Made by a program: the position numbers and the translations under genes. DNA of 64,000 nt from a bacterium. GTDB taxonomy: Bacteria; Margulisbacteria; Marinamargulisbacteria; JABIPA01. Where the stretch lies: NCBI GenBank assembly GCA_018698675.1, contig JABIPA010000065.1, positions 1 to 64,000 on the forward strand. Direction: 5' to 3'. Shown here one piece after another: positions 28,685 to 36,675 of the stretch (positions are counted from its first letter, which is position 1; each line of letters begins with the position of its first letter). The notes under the pieces were generated by a model. The model saw only the letters and a program-made list of their open reading frames with translations, had not been told where the DNA came from and did no database searches.

Positions 28685-29339
28685 TGCTATTTGAAAAATT
28701 TGCCAAACCGTCCAGAAGTTCTATTACTTGAGTTGGACTTCCTTCACAAATCGAATTGGTAGGATTCATTTTTCTACACATAGCGTCTACGAAGTCTTCG
28801 ATTGTTTTAGATCTCTTGAATTTTGAGAGTGCGTTGATCATTTTTGACACATTAATTGTGTCTTTATCGCAATTTGGGATTAAACGTATATCAACGTAGT
28901 TTAAAATAGTGTTTATAATTTTATTAGAGATCTCTTTGTTTTCATGATTACTTAAAAAAGCGATTAAAGGTGTAATGCGTCGAATTGGGCTAATATATGT
29001 CCGGAAGTCTCTTCTTGATGTGTAAAGTTTATCATTTAACATATACACATTAACCCATTTTGCATCATCAGGATTTTGAGCGGCCAATTCTTTTAAGGTG
29101 TTAAAAATGTCGTTTAAGTCCGTGGTTTTGCAAATAAGATGCTGTGAATTTTCTCCCTCTAAAACTATTGGTGGTAAATTATTACCTTGACTTAAGTTTT
29201 TTATTGATTGATTAGGTATAGCCCCTACAATTGGAGAAAATCGCGCAGTGTCTAGGGTGATATCCCCTAGAAATTGTATAGTTAGATTAGAATTGTCTGC
29301 AATTATTTTGTGTTGAATTTGCATAATATATTTCTCCAA
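28632..29339 (-). CDS. 5' part of the split helical-repeat gene
   Basis: A 235-codon frame starting MQIQHKIIADN after a second in-frame ATG (MEKYI at the listed start). It ends soon after the GT tract in an out-of-frame tail (KFVEKGYFKTT). The last complete repeat, VIELLDGLANFSNSSDV, matches the repeats at the start of the downstream frame, so the two were one gene. GGAGA lies upstream of the start, within a 15-bp sequence that also precedes the RING-like gene at 60577. As it stands, the cell would make only this N-terminal fragment. Confidence 0.7.
   Translation of the reverse strand: MEKYIMQIQHKIIADNSNLTIQFLGDITLDTARFSPIVGAIPNQSIKNLSQGNNLPPIVLEGENSQHLICKTTDLNDIFNTLKELAAQNPDDAKWVNVYMLNDKLYTSRRDFRTYISPIRRITPLIAFLSNHENKEISNKIINTILNYVDIRLIPNCDKDTINVSKMINALSKFKRSKTIEDFVDAMCRKMNPTNSICEGSPTQVIELLDGLANFSNSSDVCVCKFVEKGYFKTT
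28668..28679 (-). repeat. (GT)6 dinucleotide tract at the frame switch
   Basis: Six perfect GT units on the coding strand (AC on the plus strand), at the exact point where the two overlapping frames diverge. With six units the upstream frame ends 14 codons after the first GT-derived codon; with seven units it reads directly into the downstream frame. This is the arrangement of a slipped-strand contingency locus. Confidence 0.75.
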
Positions 29340-29344
29340 GTCGT
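29330..29344 (-). promoter_or_regulatory. shared leader ACGACTTGGAGAAAT with Shine-Dalgarno
   Basis: A 15-bp sequence carrying GGAGA, immediately ahead of the start of the split gene. An identical copy lies ahead of the RING-like gene at 60581-60595. Confidence 0.4.
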
Positions 29345-29549
29345 TTATTGCCCCTTTTATATTTAGTTATCGGTCCAAACTTTTCTCAATTTCATTTTTT
29401 ACTGAAATAAAATATTTATTTTCGTAATGGCAGACTGTTTTTTCTTTTTGTTCTTTGATAGTTGATCTTTTAATTTTATATCTAACATTTTCTTTTTATA
29501 AGATACCTATTAGACTTCAAATATTAATTGATAAAAAAAGGAGAATATT

Positions 29550-29951
29550 ATGAAACAACGATTAATTGCGACTGCATTAATATCTGTCGCTTGGTCTGCA
29601 TTGGATTTTCTATTTCACGGTGTATTACTAATGGGGGAATATACGGCTACAGCTTCGCTATGGAGACCTGTTGCAGAGATGAAGAACGGAATGATGACAT
29701 TAGTTACTGTACTAACGGCATTAGTATTCGTATTAATTTACTGCCAGTTGATTAAAGAAAAGACAATGAAAAACGGGATAAAACTTGGAGGATTTATTGG
29801 TCTATTGGTTGGAATTGGAATGAGTTTAGGTACCTATTCATATATGCCAATAACAATAAAAATTGCAGTAGTTTGGTTTATTGCTGTTATGGTGAAATAT
29901 ATTGTTTCAGGCGCAATTACAGGTTATTTAGTTAAAAAAGAAATTAGCTAA
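29550..29951 (+). CDS. small four-helix membrane protein, unknown
   Basis: A 133-residue protein with about four hydrophobic helices and a strong Shine-Dalgarno (AAAGGAGA, seven bases before the ATG), unusual for this window. Helix one carries SVAWSALDFLFHGVLL, with a buried Asp and His, and the loop after it contains MGEYTATASLWRP. It looks like a compact inner-membrane protein; I cannot assign a family with confidence. It stands alone between accessory genes on the opposite strand. Confidence 0.7.
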   Translation: MKQRLIATALISVAWSALDFLFHGVLLMGEYTATASLWRPVAEMKNGMMTLVTVLTALVFVLIYCQLIKEKTMKNGIKLGGFIGLLVGIGMSLGTYSYMPITIKIAVVWFIAVMVKYIVSGAITGYLVKKEIS

Positions 29952-30031
29952 TTTCTAAAGCTAACGTCTTTAATTTTCGAATCTAAAGTGGGGGGCACTT
30001 TATTCTCTCAAAGTTTATGTGTAAAAAGTAT

Positions 30032-30907
30032 CTATTCGCCTATGCCTAGAAAAAGGTTCTCTTTAACTTCTTGCAGTTGTTTTATATAACGTGAACAGGA
30101 ATCTCGTTCGATTTTAACTTGGGTTCCTTCTTCTCTTTCGGTTTCTAGTCTTTTTGATAAAGTATTAATTTTTTTCGTATACGGTTCTTGTTCTTCTTTT
30201 GTTAGGCAATTTTTTCTTCGATCTTTTCCGAGATCTATTACCGCTTTTGTTTTTTGTTGTTGCTTGTTGTTTTCGATGAATTCAGTGTTTTTTGATATTT
30301 TTATATCATTTGATTTTGTTATTTGGCTATTAAGTATACATTCTACAAGTTTATAATTGATGCCCTCTTCGTTAGTAACAGATGTTTGTATATCTAATAA
30401 GGTATCTCGTGATGTTTGAAGGTTAGTTAATAGGATAGTTTGTTCCGACGTTTTAGTTTGGATTTCGGTATATCCAGAAATTTTTTCGTTGATTTGAACT
30501 ATTTCACTATTAATTGCGTAGGTAACTAAATCTTTTGTTTCTGGCTTTAAAGGGCCCTCATTAATAACAGTTACTATTTCACTCTTGGAAAGAGTCTGCA
30601 TCAGAGGTTGTTGTATATTAATATCTGATAGCGATTCTCTTAACATATTTTTGTAAAATGACATATCGTTATCAATATCACTAGAAATGGAATTTATTTT
30701 TTGAACTCCTTCTAATATAATTTGATCGAAATGATTTCTGTACTTTGGTTTTTGAAACATTGCTTTAGTTAATTCGATTAAACGTTCACATGTTCTTTCT
30801 ACTTCTATTTTTTGCGAGATTCTTGCTTCAATTCTTCCTTCAGGTGGAATTTCGGACCCAGTTCTAGTTCGCGAAGATAAATTTAAAAAACTGCTAATAA
30901 ATGTCAT
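30032..30907 (-). CDS. coiled-coil protein, unknown
   Basis: A 291-residue soluble protein rich in Glu, Lys, Gln and Ser, with long heptad-like stretches, mainly in the second half (for example KKINTLSKRLETEREEGTQV). It starts MTFISSFLNLSSRTRTGSEI. There is no signal peptide or transmembrane helix. Its gene lies 42 bp after the gene at 30950-31558 on the same strand and is probably cotranscribed with it. No family recognised. Confidence 0.55.
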   Translation of the reverse strand: MTFISSFLNLSSRTRTGSEIPPEGRIEARISQKIEVERTCERLIELTKAMFQKPKYRNHFDQIILEGVQKINSISSDIDNDMSFYKNMLRESLSDINIQQPLMQTLSKSEIVTVINEGPLKPETKDLVTYAINSEIVQINEKISGYTEIQTKTSEQTILLTNLQTSRDTLLDIQTSVTNEEGINYKLVECILNSQITKSNDIKISKNTEFIENNKQQQKTKAVIDLGKDRRKNCLTKEEQEPYTKKINTLSKRLETEREEGTQVKIERDSCSRYIKQLQEVKENLFLGIGE

Positions 30908-30949
30908 GTGATACTCCTTTTCTTTATGGGTAATTGTAAAAAATGATTT

Positions 30950-31558
30950 TTATAAATTTTCTTTTAATTCAAATTCGTCTAATTCCGCTAGGAGTTCATC
31001 ATCACTACATTGTTTTGTGATAGTTGATTCACTTGATGATTTTGACGAAATTCTTTGTTTCCCTACATCTATTATGTTTAGCCCAAATTGCTCGTTTAAA
31101 CAGTACATTGCATTATTAACTTGATTGGCTTCGTGCAGTCTTAAATATGTGTTGATTAGGGGAAATGAATTACTAAATCCCAACTCTTCAAATGGCTCAA
31201 AAATATCTTGGACACTACTATTTTGAGCGGCATTTGCAATCAGAAACTTTAAGTTTTGATGTTCTGATGGGATAGATTGAAAATGGTTTTCAATTTTTTT
31301 AATTAATTCTTTCATTCCGGCGACTTTATCATTATTTGAGTGATTAACTTTTTCGATATGTTTGGCTGCTGCTCGAAATAGGTCGGAATAGTTTTTCTGG
31401 GTAAATGTTGAATTGTTTTCTTGTAGGTGGCTTACAACATGTTCTATTACTTTTTCGGAAGTTAGTTCTCTTTTGATTTCTGTTTTAAATTCTTTTTTTC
31501 TAGAATCGTTTCTGGTTTGCTCTGGTGTTCGATTTGAGAATAGTTCTGCAAATTTCAT
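30950..31558 (-). CDS. unknown helical protein (202 aa)
   Basis: It starts MKFAELFSNRTPEQTRNDSR, followed by a charged, helical body and a C-terminal acidic Ser-rich tail (SSKSSSESTITKQCSDDELL). The opening, with a short hydrophobic patch then a Ser/Arg-rich segment, resembles the next gene (MTFISSFLNLSSRTRTGSE). The two could therefore share a targeting signal; that is weak inference. Likely the first gene of a two-gene unit with 30032-30907. No family recognised. Confidence 0.55.
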   Translation of the reverse strand: MKFAELFSNRTPEQTRNDSRKKEFKTEIKRELTSEKVIEHVVSHLQENNSTFTQKNYSDLFRAAAKHIEKVNHSNNDKVAGMKELIKKIENHFQSIPSEHQNLKFLIANAAQNSSVQDIFEPFEELGFSNSFPLINTYLRLHEANQVNNAMYCLNEQFGLNIIDVGKQRISSKSSSESTITKQCSDDELLAELDEFELKENL

Positions 31559-31803
31559 ATTTGATATCCTTTTTTATGTCATTTGTAAAAAACCGATAAA
31601 TTTCTTGCTTCACTAAATTATCGGGGTTTCAATAAAAAAATTTCATTTTTTTTAAAAATGTCCCTATTTTTCCTTTTTATGTCTTAGTATTTGGACATGT
31701 TGTATTAAAAATCGTTTTTTTCATGAAATTTGTGGATATATTTAACGATAATTAAGTAATATTACGTCGTAAAGTAAAAATTAATTAAAATGAGGGAGTA
31801 AAT

Positions 31804-32406
31804 ATGAAATATATTATGTTTTTAACGGTAGGTACTTTTGTTTTGTGTTCATCTATTTTTGGGCTATCAATGGACGTTAATTTTTTAGGTGGAACGGGCG
31901 AGTCGTCATATAAAAATTATAGTAATCCAAATACGTATAGTGAGGATATTTATACTTCCGTAAATCAAGGTGGATTGAATATGAATTTGGTTACGGATGG
32001 AGGGATTGGGATTGGTCTTGGCGCCTTTTATTTGGAAGCTCCTAGTCAATTAACAACGGATTCTCCTCAATATGAAGGAAGTAATAAGAACGTTGAGGAC
32101 CTTGAAATGGTTTCAGCTGAAGTTGTATTGAAATACTATTGGTCTTATACGGCGCCTATATCACCTTATGTAGGAGCAGGTCTTTCTGCTCACTATATTC
32201 TTTCGGATGGTTATGATTCATTATCATTTGGGAATAATTTTAAAGCAGGGCTATCGTTTAGAGTAACGGACGATTTTGGGTTGTTTTTTGAAGCAGGATT
32301 TACTAACTTTTTCTCAAAACCTCACGACGATTTACAAGATAGTCTGTCAGATTCGTCGGCCGCACATATCAACACCTATTCGTTTGGTCTTAAGTTTAAT
32401 TCTTAA
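31804..32406 (+). CDS. outer-membrane beta-barrel protein (OmpA/OprF-like small barrel)
   Basis: A 200-residue protein with a signal peptide (MKYIMFLTVGTFVLCSSIFG) and then amphipathic beta-strands, such as PYVGAGLSAHYIL, FKAGLSFRVTDDFGLFFEAG and a last strand TYSFGLKFNS with an aromatic residue near the end, as expected for an eight-stranded barrel. There is no OmpA peptidoglycan-binding domain. A GAGGGAG Shine-Dalgarno lies seven bases before the ATG. The hairpin at 32435-32459 may end the transcript. Confidence 0.75.
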   Translation: MKYIMFLTVGTFVLCSSIFGLSMDVNFLGGTGESSYKNYSNPNTYSEDIYTSVNQGGLNMNLVTDGGIGIGLGAFYLEAPSQLTTDSPQYEGSNKNVEDLEMVSAEVVLKYYWSYTAPISPYVGAGLSAHYILSDGYDSLSFGNNFKAGLSFRVTDDFGLFFEAGFTNFFSKPHDDLQDSLSDSSAAHINTYSFGLKFNS

Positions 32407-32422
32407 TTAAATAAAATCTAAT

Positions 32423-33352
32423 TTATAATTTTGTGAGTATCCACGCCTTGTGGATACTCGATTGTTTAAAATCTTCTGGAATTGTTTTGTTTGTAATAGA
32501 TTCGATGATTAAATTTTTAGGTAATTTTTTAGGATCCAGATTAAATGATGTTGCGTTTGTACTAAAGAATAGTTTACCGCCTAAAGAAAGTGCTGAAATA
32601 CATGCATTTAAAAGTTCTGGGTAATCATCTTTAATTGAAAATGTTTTAACGTTTTTTCGTTTTGAATTGCTAAAGGTTGGCGGATCGCAAACGATAAGAT
32701 CAAATTTTGTTCCGGTATTTTTAAGGAAATGAAGACAGTCGTCTTGAATAACTTTTGTTTGAGACCCTACTTTAGTTCCATTTAGTGCTAGGTTTCTCTC
32801 TATCCATTCACAGTACTTTGGATTAAGCTCTACAGTAGTTGTTTTTTTTGCTCCACCTTTAATCGCATAACATGTAAAAGATCCAGTGTAAGCAAACAGG
32901 TTTAGTACATTTTGATTTTCTGACAATGATTCGATAAGTAAACGAGCATTCCGATGATCTAAGAATAAACCGGTATCGACATAGTCACTTAAGTTCAACT
33001 CAAACTTAAGACTATTTTCTTCAATTGTTTTTATAGTAGAAGGTTCCTTTAATTTACTATATTTTTCTTTTTCGTACTGGGTTTGTAGTCCCTTTTGTTT
33101 TCCTCTGAATTTTACAAATATTGAATACTCGTTTATTTCAAATGCTAATTTAATTGCGTCAACTATATCTTTTTCCTGTTCGGCTTTATAAATCCAAACG
33201 ACAACACAATCGTCGATAATGTCTACAATACAAGGGTATTCAGTTAGATCTTTATTATAAACACGATAGGCAGTGACTCCGTTTCTCCTTGCCCATTTTG
33301 ACAGGTGTTTTTTACGTTTTTTAAGTCTGTTACTTAGTATTTCGTAGTTCAT
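32423..33352 (-). CDS. class I SAM-dependent 23S rRNA methyltransferase (RlmK-type)
   Basis: A 309-residue enzyme: SAM motif NLFAYTGSFTCYAIKGGAKK, the acidic ribose-binding residue in TTVELNPKYCEW, and the catalytic motif VCDPPTFSNSKR. This is the pattern of the C-terminal (RlmK, m7G2069) half of the bifunctional E. coli RlmKL. The divergently transcribed next gene (33457-34575) corresponds to the N-terminal RlmL half, so together they form a split RlmKL. Assignment to m7G2069 is by similarity of layout only. Confidence 0.82.
   Translation of the reverse strand: MNYEILSNRLKKRKKHLSKWARRNGVTAYRVYNKDLTEYPCIVDIIDDCVVVWIYKAEQEKDIVDAIKLAFEINEYSIFVKFRGKQKGLQTQYEKEKYSKLKEPSTIKTIEENSLKFELNLSDYVDTGLFLDHRNARLLIESLSENQNVLNLFAYTGSFTCYAIKGGAKKTTTVELNPKYCEWIERNLALNGTKVGSQTKVIQDDCLHFLKNTGTKFDLIVCDPPTFSNSKRKNVKTFSIKDDYPELLNACISALSLGGKLFFSTNATSFNLDPKKLPKNLIIESITNKTIPEDFKQSSIHKAWILTKL
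32435..32459. terminator. strong hairpin, likely terminator
   Basis: A perfect 10-bp stem, GAGTATCCAC and GTGGATACTC, with a 5-base loop (GCCTT). It overlaps the last codons of the minus-strand methyltransferase and lies 28 bp after the beta-barrel stop. T-rich sequence follows only loosely. Confidence 0.5.
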
Positions 33353-33456
33353 AAAGATCCTTGTTAAGAATTGAATTTTTAGTTTTCATTATTGTTTATT
33401 TTTTTATTCTAGACTCATGGTCGTATCTGTTTCGGTATTATGACATAATACCTTGC

Positions 33457-34575
33457 ATGAAAACATCAATAATTGTGACTACAGCTATGGGGTTGGAAGC
33501 CGTTCTAAAAAGAGAGCTTCTAGATCTTGGATACAGGGACTTAATTATCGAAGACGGTAAAATTGAATTAGAGGGAGATTTGACAACACTTTGCCACCTA
33601 AATATTTGGTTACGGACCGCCGGGCGAGTATATTTAAAAATGGGAAGTTTTTTTGCAGATACCTTTGATGACCTATTTGATAAAACGGCCGATTTGGAAT
33701 GGGAAAAATGGATAGGTAAAAATGACATATTTCCAATCTATAAAGTGAGTTCAAAAAACTCTGTTTTACATAGTAAATCTCAATGCCAAGCAATTGTGAA
33801 AAAAGCGATTGTTACGCGACTTCAAAAGAAACATAATGTAAGTGCTTTACCAGAGAATGGTATTGAGTACCCTATTCGTCTTCAGATAAATAAAAACCAA
33901 GTAACGCTTAGTATTGATTCAACAGGGCAAAGTTTGAGTAAACGCGGATATCGTGCGCATATGGATATAGCGCCTCTTCGTGAGACATTAGCGGCTGGTC
34001 TTGTCTATTTAAGCAGATGGCGTGCGGATCAAGATGAATTAATTGATCCGATGTGTGGTAGTGGCACCATATTAATTGAAGCGGCTATGATTGGTAAAAA
34101 TATTGCGCCAGGTTTAAATAGAGGATTTTTGGCTGAAAACTGGCCAATTATTCCTAAAAAATTATGGGAAAATGTTCAAGAAGATGCACTTTCTAAAATT
34201 AAGAGAGATGCTGACTTTAGGGTTTATGGGTCAGACACGAATCATACGGCATTAAGTGTGGCTAGGAAGAATGCTGAATTGGCCGGCTTGGATAATATCT
34301 TTTTTCAAAATCGTGACTTCAGAGATGTCCAATCTAAACGACAACGTGGAAAAATAATTACGAACCCTCCTTATGGGTTACGATTAGGGGAAAAAGAAGA
34401 GGTTCAACAACTTTATAAGGACCTAGGGAACGCGTGCCAAGAGCATTTTAAAGATTGGAGTACTTATATTATTACTCCCGATAAATCATTTGAAATGTTA
34501 TACGGTAAAAAAGCGACTAAGAAACGAAAATTGTTTAATGGTCCAACGGAGTGTCATTTTTATCAGTTTTATTAG
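33457..34575 (+). CDS. rlmL: THUMP-domain 23S rRNA m2G methyltransferase (RlmL-type)
   Basis: From the ATG at 33457 (MKTSIIVTTAMGLEAVLKRE) the protein has 372 residues: an N-terminal ferredoxin-like and THUMP region, then a methyltransferase domain with DPMCGSGTILIEAAMIG, the acidic VYGSDTNHTALSVARKNA, and the NPPY motif in IITNPPYGLRLGE. This is the RlmL half (m2G2445) of E. coli RlmKL, or its stand-alone relatives such as YpsC. The frame is open upstream to 33361, but that part is hydrophobic and unlike the family. A terminator follows at 34616. Confidence 0.87.
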   Translation: MKTSIIVTTAMGLEAVLKRELLDLGYRDLIIEDGKIELEGDLTTLCHLNIWLRTAGRVYLKMGSFFADTFDDLFDKTADLEWEKWIGKNDIFPIYKVSSKNSVLHSKSQCQAIVKKAIVTRLQKKHNVSALPENGIEYPIRLQINKNQVTLSIDSTGQSLSKRGYRAHMDIAPLRETLAAGLVYLSRWRADQDELIDPMCGSGTILIEAAMIGKNIAPGLNRGFLAENWPIIPKKLWENVQEDALSKIKRDADFRVYGSDTNHTALSVARKNAELAGLDNIFFQNRDFRDVQSKRQRGKIITNPPYGLRLGEKEEVQQLYKDLGNACQEHFKDWSTYIITPDKSFEMLYGKKATKKRKLFNGPTECHFYQFY

Positions 34576-34615
34576 CGTTTATATTTTAAATATATAGAAT
34601 ATACTCTTTGTTTCG

Positions 34616-34640
34616 CGGTTAATTAATTAGCCGATTTTTT
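34616..34640 (+). terminator. intrinsic terminator after rlmL-like gene
   Basis: Stem CGGTTAA/TTAGCCG (one G-T pair) closed by a 4-base loop, followed directly by ATTTTTT. It lies 40 bp downstream of the stop codon. Confidence 0.65.
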
Positions 34641-34700
34641 CTTTCCGCAGGTATAACTTTACTTTTTATTTTGGAATAAAAATGTGATAAACTTTTTTTT

Positions 34701-35372
34701 ATGAAAAAAACTATTTTAATAACAGGGGCAAATAAAGGTATTGGACTTGAGCTTGTAAAGCGATATTGTCACTCAGATAATGTCATAGCAGTTTGTCGTA
34801 CCTCTTCCATAGAACTAGATGCATTACCCGTATCTATTCATCGAGATATAGATATTAGAAATAATTTATCTATTAAATCTTTGGTGAACAAAATTAATGG
34901 ACAGAAGATAGATTTGTTTTTGAACGTCGCTGGAATTTTAAGCCAGGAAGATATTTATGATTTGGATTCTGCTGCAATTGACCGAATTTCTGATCAGTTT
35001 GAGGTTAATGCATTGGGACCTGTTAAACTTGTCGCTGCTTTTTTAGGCGATATAGTTGATGGTGGAAAGATTATTATGATTACCTCCAGAATGGGGTCTG
35101 TAGAAGACAATACATCTGGGTCACGGCTTGGATATAGAATGTCTAAAGCCGCCCTTAATATTGCATCTAAATCGTTATCTGTTGATTTGAGACCACGTAA
35201 TATTTCTGTAGGGATTATTCATCCTGGGGCAGTTCAGACGGATATGACGAATAATAGAGGACTTATTACTGTTGTTGAGTCTGTAGATATGATTCTTGAA
35301 CGAATTAAAGAATTATCTTTGAACACGTCCGGCGTGTTTTTTCATGCTTCAGGAGAAATATTGCCCTGGTAA
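34701..35372 (+). CDS. short-chain dehydrogenase/reductase
   Basis: A 223-residue Rossmann-fold oxidoreductase. The cofactor loop TGANKGIG, the NVAG variant of NNAG, catalytic Ser in ITSRMGS and the YxxxK pair in GYRMSKAALN are all present, followed by HPGAVQTDM. The layout resembles C-factor/sniffer-type SDRs that act on unknown carbonyl substrates with NAD(P)H. The gene stands alone and is convergent with the PP2C-like gene. Confidence 0.9.
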   Translation: MKKTILITGANKGIGLELVKRYCHSDNVIAVCRTSSIELDALPVSIHRDIDIRNNLSIKSLVNKINGQKIDLFLNVAGILSQEDIYDLDSAAIDRISDQFEVNALGPVKLVAAFLGDIVDGGKIIMITSRMGSVEDNTSGSRLGYRMSKAALNIASKSLSVDLRPRNISVGIIHPGAVQTDMTNNRGLITVVESVDMILERIKELSLNTSGVFFHASGEILPW

Positions 35373-35397
35373 AGGGGCTGACTTTTTTTTGGATGAC

Positions 35398-36594
35398 TTA
35401 GCTAAGTCGGCAACAGTTCGTTGGGGGATAAATATTAGGACTCGAGGGTACATTATTAGGGTCTGATTTTTTGGAAACATGCCTGGTACAAACTGAAATG
35501 TCATCTGGTTTGGCAGTGACTATTACGGCTATTAATGTTAGAAATTTGGCTGTTTTTTCGTCTGAATATCCTTGAGACTCCGAAAACTTTAACAAGTCAT
35601 TTAAAAAGGTTTTGTCTAACCTAACGTTTGATCCCGATTTAACCCTTTTTGATAAAGCGTCTGTTAGACCGTCCGTACATGTTATGTACATGTTTGAGTT
35701 TTCATCAATTTTTCCCCAGGTTAGGCTTCCTAATTCTTTTGGACCTGTTCCGTTTATATAGTTCTGAACTGTTGAAACGGATCTGGATAGAGTTTGTCTT
35801 CCGATAAGGTCTTCTATTTTGTTAATTTGAGCTCCATTTTTGTATAACGATGAATTTAGTTGGGTAGTAGTGTTTTCTGTTTTGTTATAGAGAAGGGTCT
35901 CGGAATCTCCGTATGATATCGCAATAAGATAAGGTGTGTTTTCAGATTCTAACTCAATGGTTAATTCTAATGTTGTTGCACTTCTAGCTTCATCTAGTTC
36001 AATTTCAGTTAGTATTTGGTGGACATTTCTTAATAAACTTTTTAAAGCCTTTTCTATTTTTTCGAAATTATTTTCTGAATTTAATATGTTTTTTAAATTA
36101 TTAAGAGGTTTCTCTAACCTGTTAGATCTAAATTCAGACTCTAAAAGTTGGGCAAGCTCGTTAGATGCTTCAAATCCGTTTACAGGGGCCTCTCCTTTTG
36201 GGGAACATCTAGAAACACCATCACAACAAATAGTAATTATGCAATTGTTATGATTGAACGATTTAATTGTATCCTCGTTTCTGTTGATATGGTTTGGAGA
36301 TGGGATAGACACGATTGGTTTAATAGGACTACTTGGTGTTTCTAATATTTCTAATAGAATCTCTTTTCCTGGTTCGTCATATATAAAAAACATGTCGGCG
36401 GCTTTATATTCTAGAACTATGGAAAACTCAGAAGCTAGTTTTTTTAGGCATTCATTCTTTAAAAGTGCATCCCCCATTTCCAGATTATGAATACGATCTG
36501 TGATGAAATTATCTATTCGTTTAGTAATTTTTTTGATTAGCTCATTATTTGTTAAATTACTACTTTTTGATTGTTGAGCAATTATTTTATTCAT
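35398..36594 (-). CDS. PP2C-type (PPM) protein phosphatase-like protein
   Basis: A 398-residue protein whose motifs match the PPM fold: ITICCDGVS (D125, metal ligand), ARSATTLEL (like the GTTA strand), ISYGDSETLLY (229-235, like GDSR), CTDGLTD (306-312, metal ligand) and KPDDISVCT (362-369, the DN/DD ligand). The metal-binding aspartates therefore look intact. The 110-residue N-terminal part is extra and unassigned. There is no signal peptide or membrane helix. Bacterial PPM proteins dephosphorylate Ser/Thr or regulate sigma factors; in this accessory context a secreted host-directed enzyme is possible, but that is inference. Confidence 0.7.
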   Translation of the reverse strand: MNKIIAQQSKSSNLTNNELIKKITKRIDNFITDRIHNLEMGDALLKNECLKKLASEFSIVLEYKAADMFFIYDEPGKEILLEILETPSSPIKPIVSIPSPNHINRNEDTIKSFNHNNCIITICCDGVSRCSPKGEAPVNGFEASNELAQLLESEFRSNRLEKPLNNLKNILNSENNFEKIEKALKSLLRNVHQILTEIELDEARSATTLELTIELESENTPYLIAISYGDSETLLYNKTENTTTQLNSSLYKNGAQINKIEDLIGRQTLSRSVSTVQNYINGTGPKELGSLTWGKIDENSNMYITCTDGLTDALSKRVKSGSNVRLDKTFLNDLLKFSESQGYSDEKTAKFLTLIAVIVTAKPDDISVCTRHVSKKSDPNNVPSSPNIYPPTNCCRLS

Positions 36595-36675
36595 TAATTT
36601 TTTTCATTTCATAATAAACATATGAAATTACTATCTTTTTATCAATTTTAATTTTATTAATGGAATTACTGACTC

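Noticed and set aside
33361-33456. N-terminal extension of the RlmL-type protein
   Set aside because: Hydrophobic and not found in THUMP methyltransferases; it overlaps the divergent promoter region.
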